From Gammaproteobacteria bacterium (lineage in GTDB: Bacteria > Pseudomonadota > Gammaproteobacteria > Halothiobacillales > Halothiobacillaceae): a DNA stretch of 5,147 bases. This document shows positions 1 through 5,147 of this stretch, one piece after another. The position numbers were made by a program, and so were the translations under genes. The first letter of the stretch is position 1, and each line of letters starts with the position of its first letter. The notes beneath the pieces are model-generated. The model saw only the letters and a program-made list of their open reading frames with translations. It was not told the DNA's origin and searched no databases. Where the stretch lies: NCBI GenBank assembly GCA_029335925.2, contig JARJMX020000045.1, positions 1 to 5,147 on the forward strand, read 5' to 3'.

Positions 1-84
1 CTCACCCAAGCCAACCGCTTTGGCCGACTCGGATGATCGATTTCTCCGCGCCTACCTCTGTTTTTCGAGGCCTTTTGGCCCTAA

Positions 85-102
85 GCACCCGTTTTCGGGT
101 GC
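85..102. repeat. Perfect hairpin downstream of the transposase remnant
   Basis: A perfect inverted repeat: a 7-bp stem (GCACCCG / CGGGTGC) closed by a TTTT loop. It lies about 20 bases beyond the transposase stop. A second, shorter hairpin (GGCC-TTTT-GGCC) sits at 69-80. On the minus strand the 85-102 stem is followed by TTAGGG rather than a U-run, so it is not a classical intrinsic terminator. It may block read-through or be part of the insertion element's non-coding end. The structure is directly visible; the role is inferred. Confidence 0.5.
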
Positions 103-121
103 AGCAGGCGGATTTTGCTCA

Positions 122-325
122 TCAACTCATCAAGGCTCGCCTCGCCAAGTAAAGGTTGGTCAGTCCGATCAGCAAGAATACCCGTGCGGCGTTCTTCGCG
201 ATCCCCTTGTAGCGTACCTTCGTGTAGCCGAGCTGGCGCTTGATGACGCGAAAGACATGCTCCATCCGCGCACGGATCGAGGCTTTCTTCAGCTTGATCA
301 TCTTAGATCTCGCGGTGCTGACCTT
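122..325 (-). pseudogene. IS5-family transposase, C-terminal remnant
   Basis: This is the last roughly 65 residues of a DDE transposase of the IS5 family, truncated at its 5' side. The remnant contains KASIRARMEHVFRVIKRQ, which fits the family's R(3)E(6)K signature: the catalytic Glu is encoded near 260-262 and the Lys lies seven residues on. It is followed by the conserved tail GYTKVRYKGIAKN...LTNLYLARRALM and a TGA stop at 122-124. The two upstream catalytic Asp residues and the DNA-binding N-terminus are missing, so the protein cannot be active. The open frame continues to about 394, but beyond about 300-325 it reads antisense through a P-type ATPase remnant. A 90-residue protein called here would therefore be a chimera. 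The exact break point cannot be fixed without a reference element. The left end of the element was not identified; it may lie in 1-121 or outside the window. Confidence 0.8.
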
Positions 326-626
326 ACCATCGTCCTGATCGAATGCTTCTACCTCCTCAACGCGCGCTACCTGAATGCCCCAGTGCTCAATCACGAAGGC
401 CTGTTTGGCAACCCGGTTCTGGTATGTGATTGCTCCACTTTTGCTTTTGCAAATGGTGGTGACTTATGCGTCGTTCATGCATGCCCTGCTCGGCACGGTC
501 CCTCTTCCAGCCGCCACCTGGGGATGGATGACGCTGACCGCTGTGGGCGTGCTGCTTGCGGTTGAACTGGAGGTGAGGGTCAGAGGATGGTGGAGGCGGT
601 GCCCCCCATCGCCAGTCGGCGCCTGA
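326..626 (+). pseudogene. P-type cation ATPase, frameshifted C-terminal remnant
   Basis: This is the 3' end of a P-type (P2-like, Ca2+/cation class) ATPase gene, covering the last three membrane segments of an integral inner-membrane pump. The first part reads in the frame of position 326: TIVLIECFYLLNARYLNAP, then VLNHEGLFGNP up to 415. This matches the usual end of the penultimate membrane hairpin in these pumps (F-Y-L-x-N-x-R, then G-L-F-x-N). The homology then continues in another frame from 417, as FWYVIAPLLLLQMVVTYASF and MHALLGTVPL. The final segment is TWGWMTLTAVGVLLAVELEV, followed by a basic tail and TGA at 624-626. One extra G in the CCGG run at 413-416 accounts for the shift. All catalytic parts (the phosphorylated Asp, the nucleotide-binding and actuator domains) are absent. 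No start codon or promoter is attached, so this is a dead fragment. The family match is from memory of conserved C-terminal wording, not from a search. Confidence 0.72.
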
Positions 627-632
627 AAACGC

Positions 633-656
633 GACACCCGCCATGGGGCGGGTGTC
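633..656 (-). terminator. Hairpin terminator at the end of cnoX
   Basis: A perfect 10-bp stem (GACACCCGCC / GGCGGGTGTC) with a 4-base loop begins 23 bases beyond the cnoX stop. Read on the minus strand, the hairpin is followed by GCGTTTTC, a short U-rich stretch, which suits an intrinsic terminator for cnoX. Read on the plus strand, it is followed by CTTGAG and starts 6 bases after the ATPase remnant's stop. It may once have served that gene too, but it has no U-tract in that direction. Confidence 0.65.
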
Positions 657-679
657 CTTGAGCGGGCTAACGCTTGTAT

Positions 680-1537
680 TCAATGCAGCAGGCTGAACAT
701 CTTGCGGCGGTAGGTCGAAACCAGAGGGTGTTCGTTGCCGAGCATCTCGAACAGCTGAATCAGGCCCTTGCGCCCGGCGTCGTCGCCGAAGGCGCGGTTG
801 CGCTTCATGATCTCGAGGAACTGCTCCATCGCCGCCTCGTACTGGCCCTGGCTAATCAGCACAGTGGCGAGCTTCTGACGGGCCTCGAGATCGGCCGGAT
901 CGTGGCTGATGCGGCCGAGCAGCTCGCCCATGTCGCCGGCTTCCTTCGCCTGGCGGGCAAAGCCGATCTGCGCCTTCAGTTCGCGTGCCATGCCCGCCTC
1001 GGGTGCTTCGTCCGGAATAGCATCGAGGATGGTCAGGGCTTCATCGAAGTTATTGGAATCGGCAGCGAAGCGAGCGAGGGCGAACAGAACAGCGGTGTTT
1101 TTCGGGTCGATCCTGTTGGCCTGGCGCAGCAGCTCAATCGCGCTGGCCTCGTCGCCTTGCTCGAGCAGCGCCATCGCCTGCTTCAGCATCAGGTCAGACT
1201 CGCGCACGATGTGTTTGTCGATGAATTTGCGGATCGCGCTCTCCGGCTGAGCGCCCATAAACTGGTCGACGGCGCGGCCGTCCTTGAACAACATGACGGT
1301 CGGTAAGCTGCGGATGCCGAACTGAGCGGCCAGCATCTGCTCCTGGTCGGTATCGACATAGGCCAGGCGTACTTCGCCGTTATAGCCTTCCACCACGCGC
1401 TTGAGCAGTGGCTTGAGGATCTGGCAGGGCTGGCACCACGCGGCCCAGAAATCGACCAGTACGGGGCGCTCGTGCGAGGCTTGGATGACCTTCTCGGCAA
1501 AGTCCTGTTCGGTGATGTCAAAGACGAAGCTACTCAT
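680..1537 (-). CDS. cnoX: CnoX/YbbN-type chaperedoxin (thioredoxin fold plus TPRs)
   Basis: A 285-residue cytoplasmic protein with no signal peptide. Residues about 5-110 form a thioredoxin domain with DFWAAWCQPC (Cys35 and Cys38) and the cis-proline segment SLPT (Pro79). Residues about 115-285 are helical TPR-like repeats, including the stretch ALLEQGDEASAIELLRQAN and a later one around QGQYEAAMEQFLEI. This order and length are those of YbbN/CnoX, a holdase that protects proteins from aggregation and oxidation and hands clients to GroEL and DnaK in E. coli. The E. coli protein lacks the first Cys of the motif and is switched on by hypochlorite. This homologue keeps both cysteines, so thiol-disulfide activity is likely, as in the Caulobacter type. 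The ATG at 1535-1537 is where the family's N-terminus begins; the Shine-Dalgarno is weak (GAGAT about 8 bases upstream). The gene is divergent from parE and ends at a hairpin. Family assignment is firm; redox behaviour is inferred. Confidence 0.92.
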   Translation of the reverse strand: MSSFVFDITEQDFAEKVIQASHERPVLVDFWAAWCQPCQILKPLLKRVVEGYNGEVRLAYVDTDQEQMLAAQFGIRSLPTVMLFKDGRAVDQFMGAQPESAIRKFIDKHIVRESDLMLKQAMALLEQGDEASAIELLRQANRIDPKNTAVLFALARFAADSNNFDEALTILDAIPDEAPEAGMARELKAQIGFARQAKEAGDMGELLGRISHDPADLEARQKLATVLISQGQYEAAMEQFLEIMKRNRAFGDDAGRKGLIQLFEMLGNEHPLVSTYRRKMFSLLH

Positions 1538-1592
1538 CGTGTGATCTCGAATCGGTTTTAAAGAGGGTGAGCCCTATCTTACAGGCTGCCGT

Positions 1593-1598
1593 TAGAAT
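1593..1598 (+). promoter_or_regulatory. Possible -10 element for parE in the divergent gap
   Basis: The 93-bp gap between the divergent cnoX and parE starts must hold promoters for both, unless they lie inside the genes. TAGAAT at 1593-1598 is a fair sigma70 -10 box pointing toward parE, with its downstream edge 33 bases before the ATG. No convincing TTGACA-like -35 sits 16-18 bases upstream of it. On the opposite strand, TAAGAT (at 1576-1581) is a candidate -10 for cnoX, also without a good -35. No operator-like palindrome was seen in the gap. The assignment rests on short matches only. Confidence 0.3.
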
Positions 1599-1630
1599 GG
1601 AGGCGTCCATCGGGGATTCAAGCAACCAGC

Positions 1631-3523
1631 ATGAGTAACAACGCCTACAACGCCGCTGCCATCGAGGTGCTCACCGGGCTTGAGCCGGTGCAGAAGCGTC
1701 CTGGCATGTATACCGACACCACCCGCCCGAATCATTTGGCGCAGGAGGTCATCGATAACAGCGTGGACGAGGCGCTGGCCGGCTTCGCCAAGCGGATCGA
1801 GGTGACCCTGCACGGCGATGGTTCGGTCTCCGTGGTCGACGACGGGCGTGGCATGCCGGTCGATATCCACCCCGAACAGGGCATCCCGGGGGTGGAGGTG
1901 ATTCTCACCAAACTGCATGCCGGCGGCAAGTTTTCCGAGAAGGTTTACGGCTACTCCGGTGGCCTGCACGGGGTAGGGGTGTCGGTGGTCAACGCGCTCT
2001 CGCGCCGGCTGGAAGTGACCGTCTGGCGGGACGGCAAGGAACACGCCATGGCCTTCGAGCATGGTGCCAAGGTGGAAGACCTGCGCGTCACCGGCACGGT
2101 GAGCAGGAATCGTACGGGCACCCTGGTGCGTTTCTGGCCGGAGCCGAAGTACTTCGACACACCGAAGTTCCAGGTAAGCCGCCTTCGCCAGCTGTTGCGC
2201 GCCAAGGCGGTGTTGTGCCCCGGCCTTAAAGTCACGTTCGTCGATGAGGCGGAGGGCACGAAGGACGAGTGGTGCTATGCGGACGGGCTGCGCGATTACC
2301 TGCTGGAGGCCTTGGCCGGTCAGCCGATCCTGCCGGTGGCGCCCTTCACGGGCAGCCTTGCGGGCGAGCGCGAGGCGGTGGACTGGGCGCTGGCCTGGCT
2401 GACCGAGGGCGGTGAGGCCGTCCAAGAGAGTTACGTCAACCTCATTCCCACTGCGCAGGGTGGCACCCACGTTAACGGCCTGCGCCTGGGGCTGACCGAG
2501 GCTCTGCGTGAGTTCTGCGAGTTCCGCAATCTGCTCCCGCGTGGGCTCAAACTCGCGCCGGAAGACGTCTGGCAGGATGTGACTTTCGTGCTCTCCCTGA
2601 AGATGCGCGAGCCGCAATTCGCTGGCCAGACCAAGGAGCGCCTTTCCTCGCGCGAGAGCGCGGCCTTCGTCTCGGGCGTACTTAAGGACGCCTTCAGCCT
2701 GTGGCTCAACCAGCAGCCGGAGGTCGGCGAGCAGATCGCGCAGCTTGCCATCCAGAAGGCCCAGCGCCGCCTGCGCGAGGAGAAGAAGGTGGTACGCAAG
2801 CGCGTCACCCAGGGCCCCGCGTTGCCGGGCAAGCTGGCAGACTGCCTGTCCACCGATCTCACACGCACCGAGCTGTTCCTGGTCGAGGGCGACTCCGCCG
2901 GTGGCTCGGCCAAGCAGGCGCGCGATCGGGACTTCCAGGCCATCCTGCCGCTGCGCGGCAAGATCCTGAACACCTGGGAAACCGACCCGGAGCAGGTGCT
3001 CGCCTCCCAGGAGGTGCACGATATCACGGTGGCGCTCGGTATCGAGCCGGGCAACCCCGATCTGTCGGGGCTACGCTACGGCAAGGTGTGCGTGCTGGCG
3101 GACGCCGACTCCGACGGTCAGCACATCGCCACCCTGCTGTGCGCCTTGTTTGTGCGCCATTTCCCCAGCCTGGTCGAGGCTGGGCACGTGTACGTGGCCA
3201 TGCCGCCGCTATTTCGCATCGATGCCGGCAAGCAGGTGTTCTACGCCCTGGACGAGCAGGAGCGCGACGGTATCCTCGACCGCCTGAAGGCGGAGAAGGT
3301 GGGCAAGGTGAGCGTGACCCGCTTCAAGGGCCTGGGCGAGATGAACCCGATGCAGCTGCGCGAGTCGACCATCGCCCCGGAGACCCGCCGCCTGGTGCGC
3401 CTGACCCTGGATCAGGCGGAGGAGGCCCGCCTCATGCTCGATATGCTGCTGGCCAAGCGGCGTGCGGCCGATCGGCGCGCCTGGTTGGAGAGCAAGGGCC
3501 ATCTGGCGGATGTCGTGGTCTGA
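1631..3523 (+). CDS. parE: DNA topoisomerase IV subunit B (ParE)
   Basis: ParE is the ATPase subunit of topoisomerase IV, which works with ParC (not in this window) as a heterotetramer to decatenate daughter chromosomes. At 630 residues it equals the E. coli length. The N-terminal GHKL ATPase domain shows EVIDNSVDEA (general base Glu39, Mg-binding Asn43), DDGRGMP (Asp70) and the ATP-lid glycines of GGLHGVG (110-116). The transducer domain carries QTK with the ATP-contacting Lys335. The TOPRIM domain has VEGDSAGGSA with catalytic Glu419 and the metal-binding DADSD (Asp491, 493, 495). The family's C-terminal motif RFKGLGEMN starts at residue 564. DADSD followed by GQHIATLL, and the lack of GyrB's extra ~170-residue insert, favour ParE over GyrB. 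The residues matching the E. coli quinolone-linked Ser458 and Glu460 are unchanged here (Ser459, Glu461). The ATG start fits the conserved N-terminus, but the ribosome site is poor: GGGG ends 15 bases upstream. The gene is not flanked by parC or yqiA in this window. Confidence 0.97.
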   Translation: MSNNAYNAAAIEVLTGLEPVQKRPGMYTDTTRPNHLAQEVIDNSVDEALAGFAKRIEVTLHGDGSVSVVDDGRGMPVDIHPEQGIPGVEVILTKLHAGGKFSEKVYGYSGGLHGVGVSVVNALSRRLEVTVWRDGKEHAMAFEHGAKVEDLRVTGTVSRNRTGTLVRFWPEPKYFDTPKFQVSRLRQLLRAKAVLCPGLKVTFVDEAEGTKDEWCYADGLRDYLLEALAGQPILPVAPFTGSLAGEREAVDWALAWLTEGGEAVQESYVNLIPTAQGGTHVNGLRLGLTEALREFCEFRNLLPRGLKLAPEDVWQDVTFVLSLKMREPQFAGQTKERLSSRESAAFVSGVLKDAFSLWLNQQPEVGEQIAQLAIQKAQRRLREEKKVVRKRVTQGPALPGKLADCLSTDLTRTELFLVEGDSAGGSAKQARDRDFQAILPLRGKILNTWETDPEQVLASQEVHDITVALGIEPGNPDLSGLRYGKVCVLADADSDGQHIATLLCALFVRHFPSLVEAGHVYVAMPPLFRIDAGKQVFYALDEQERDGILDRLKAEKVGKVSVTRFKGLGEMNPMQLRESTIAPETRRLVRLTLDQAEEARLMLDMLLAKRRAADRRAWLESKGHLADVVV

Positions 3524-3630
3524 GGTGAGTCTGCCCCCAGCATGCCTTCAGCGCCTCGGGCCGCTTGGCCTCCAGCTGTTCGCCCCCCCGCACCGCGATA
3601 ATGCGCATCGGCTAGGGTGCTTTCATTGTC

Positions 3631-3672
3631 GGTGGGAGGATGGAACTGGCCCACCACCAGGGGCTCCCCCTG
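3631..3672. terminator. Possible bidirectional terminator between parE and the mltD-like gene
   Basis: The 161-bp gap between the convergent stops (3524-3684) holds no gene that I can support. Near the mltD side are two adjacent inverted repeats. GGTGGG / CCCACC pairs 3631-3636 with 3650-3655. CAGGGG-CTC-CCCCTG spans 3658-3672, a 6-bp stem with a 3-base loop. On the plus strand the second stem is followed by CCTCTGTTATTA, only moderately U-rich. On the minus strand there is no U-tract. Termination here is plausible from position and structure, but the signal is weak. Confidence 0.3.
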
Positions 3673-3684
3673 CCTCTGTTATTA

Positions 3685-5147
3685 TCAGGAGGCTTTCGGT
3701 GGCGCTTCGGCGAGCACGACGACGATGGTCTGGCCGGGCTTGAGCTCGCCTTTCTTATCCAGCTTGTTCCACTGGCGCAGCTGCGCCACCTCCACCTTGA
3801 AGCGCTTGGCGATGCTGAACAGGGTATCCCCTTTCTGCACGGTGTAGGTGGTCTTGCGAACTTCCCCGGTAGGCGCCTTGGCGGTGGCCCTCGGTGTGCT
3901 CGTCGAACGTCCTTCCGCGCTCTTGGTCTTGCGTGAGCCGCCTGTCGTCTCCGGCAGGTGGGTTTTGTGTGCTACGAGTGGTATCCGTGGTGGGCTTGAG
4001 CCCTTTCCTGATGGTTCGGTATAGATGACCAGCTTCTGTCCGGCCTTGAGCGTGCTGTTGGGCTTCAGGCCATTCCAGGAGGCGAGGGTCTGCGTATCTA
4101 CCCCGTGCTGGCGCGAGATCTGGTAGAGGTTTTCGCCAGGGGAGACCACGTGATGGATGGCCTTGCCGGGGGCCGCTGAAGCGGTAGTTTTGGCTTCGGC
4201 CAGTTCGATATGCGCGGAGGGGCTTTCGGGAAGCAGTACGGTTTGGCCGCGTGTGACCTTGTCACGCAGCCCGGGGTTCATGTCGCGCAGGGTGGCGAGG
4301 CTCACACCCAAACGGCGGGCGAAGCTGACCGTGCTCTCGTCACGGGCCGCCTTGATCTGGCGCTGCTTGGGTAAGACGGCATACAGGTCTTTTATGTCTA
4401 GGGTCTTCAGCCGGTGGGCCTTGTCCTGCGGCAAAAGCAGAGCCACGGTTTCCTTGCCATTGCCGTTCACTCCGCGCTTGAAGCCGGGGTTGAGGCGGTA
4501 CAGCTCATCCACGCTCATGTCCATGGCATTGGCGACCTTGGAGAGGTCCAAGGGCCGATCAAACTCGATGCGCGCAAGAAAGGGTGCGTCCTCAATCTTG
4601 TGCGGGATCAGTCCGTATACGTGCGGGTCGCGGAACAGGCGGCTAAGAGCGATCAGGCGGGGGACGTAGGCTTTGGTTTCTTCCGGCAGGTCAAGCGACC
4701 AGTAATCCGTAGGCTTGCCTTTGGAGGCGGCGCGTTCAATGGCCCGGCTGACGGTGCCTTCGCCGGCGTTATAGGCGGCGAGGGCGAGGGGCCAGTCACC
4801 ACCAAACATGTCGTGTAAGCGCTGAAGGTAATCCAGTGCGGCCTGGGTGGAGGCGTGCACGTCACGGCGGCCGTCGTACCACCAGTTCTGCTTCAGGCCG
4901 AAATGCTGGCCGGTACTGGGGATGAACTGCCACAAGCCGGCGGCTTCGGAGCGCGAGGTGGCCTGTGGTTGGTAGGCGCTTTCAATGATCGGCAGCAGGG
5001 CGAGCTCCATCGGCATGCCGCGCTCGCGCAACTGCTCGACGATGAAGAATAGGTAAGGTTCCGCGCGCTGGGTGATGGTCTGCAGCTGGTCTAGCCGACT
5101 GAGATAGTCAAACATCTCCTGGTCGATGCGGTCGTGCACCATGGAAT
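3685..5147 (-). CDS. mltD: MltD-like membrane-bound lytic transglycosylase, 5'-partial
   Basis: A periplasmic enzyme that cleaves the MurNAc-GlcNAc bond of peptidoglycan, forming 1,6-anhydro ends. At least 485 residues are visible; the reading frame stays open to the window edge. The first visible ATG (5140-5142) falls inside the usual family sequence, so the signal or lipoprotein peptide is presumably outside. Counting from that ATG, the SLT (family 1D) domain covers about 28-150. It has catalytic Glu54 in LLPIIESAYQP, the substrate-groove motif AAGLWQFIPSTG, then LKQNWWYDGRRD and AAYNAGEG. After a spacer with two degenerate LysM-like stretches (about 200-305), there are two clear LysM peptidoglycan-binding modules at about 330-374 and 431-477. 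They are joined by a Ser/Thr/Lys/Pro-rich linker (375-429). The frame ends in TGATAATAA, with three in-frame stops at 3679-3687. It converges on parE. Other SLT/LysM transglycosylases are possible, but the domain order fits MltD best. Confidence 0.9.
   Translation of the reverse strand, partial: SMVHDRIDQEMFDYLSRLDQLQTITQRAEPYLFFIVEQLRERGMPMELALLPIIESAYQPQATSRSEAAGLWQFIPSTGQHFGLKQNWWYDGRRDVHASTQAALDYLQRLHDMFGGDWPLALAAYNAGEGTVSRAIERAASKGKPTDYWSLDLPEETKAYVPRLIALSRLFRDPHVYGLIPHKIEDAPFLARIEFDRPLDLSKVANAMDMSVDELYRLNPGFKRGVNGNGKETVALLLPQDKAHRLKTLDIKDLYAVLPKQRQIKAARDESTVSFARRLGVSLATLRDMNPGLRDKVTRGQTVLLPESPSAHIELAEAKTTASAAPGKAIHHVVSPGENLYQISRQHGVDTQTLASWNGLKPNSTLKAGQKLVIYTEPSGKGSSPPRIPLVAHKTHLPETTGGSRKTKSAEGRSTSTPRATAKAPTGEVRKTTYTVQKGDTLFSIAKRFKVEVAQLRQWNKLDKKGELKPGQTIVVVLAEAPPKAS

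Noticed and set aside
413..417. Programmed ribosomal frameshift at the ATPase CCGG run
   Set aside because: There is no slippery heptamer or stimulatory hairpin at the site. The gene also lacks its 5' part and all catalytic domains, so ordinary decay is the simpler reading.
20..565. Open reading frame of 181 codons on the plus strand starting with TTG
   Set aside because: It begins in IS-associated sequence, reads antisense through the transposase, and matches an ATPase only from about 326 to 415. It is an accidental chimera.
1592..3019. Open reading frame of 475 codons antisense to parE
   Set aside because: It lies wholly opposite a clear parE coding region in high-GC DNA, where antisense frames often stay open. 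Its product has biased Leu/Arg/Gln/Gly content and no motif I recognise.
2701..3528. Frame-shifted plus-strand ORF inside parE (275 codons)
   Set aside because: The product is dominated by Gly, Ala, Arg and Pro, typical of a shadow frame, while the parE frame carries all the family motifs over the same bases.
3524..3684. Small gene between parE and the mltD-like gene
   Set aside because: No frame there has a start with a ribosome site and a recognisable or well-composed product; only weak inverted repeats are visible.
1..5147. tRNA or rRNA genes, a CRISPR array, or a toxin-antitoxin or defence cassette
   Set aside because: No regularly spaced repeats, tRNA-like cloverleaf sequence or relevant protein motifs were seen in any frame.

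Overview
The window looks like chromosomal DNA from a GC-rich gammaproteobacterium. The 630-residue topoisomerase IV subunit B is gammaproteobacterial in length and motif wording. The neighbouring thioredoxin-TPR protein (CnoX/YbbN type) and the MltD-type lytic transglycosylase are common in the same class. I cannot name the genus from sequence alone.

Layout, left to right. Positions 1-626 are a decayed junk region. It holds the 3' end of an IS5-family transposase gene on the minus strand (about 122-325), with two or three small hairpins beyond its stop. This abuts the 3' end of a P-type cation ATPase gene on the plus strand (about 326-626), which is itself broken by a one-base frameshift near 414-416. 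A strong hairpin at 633-656 lies between this remnant and the convergent cnoX gene. cnoX (680-1537, minus) and parE (1631-3523, plus) are divergently transcribed from a 93-bp gap. parE then converges on an mltD-like gene (3685 to the right edge, minus), with a 161-bp gap between the stops. The mltD-like gene is cut at its 5' end by the window edge.

The three intact or near-intact genes are housekeeping functions with no obvious shared pathway: protein-folding or redox quality control (CnoX), chromosome decatenation (ParE) and cell-wall remodelling (MltD). The adjacent genes are all on opposite strands, so no operon is visible.

I see no new multi-gene system. The points most worth a second look are the double-remnant scar at the left, with its hidden ATPase frameshift, and the intact CXXC motif in the CnoX homologue, which differs from the E. 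coli protein.
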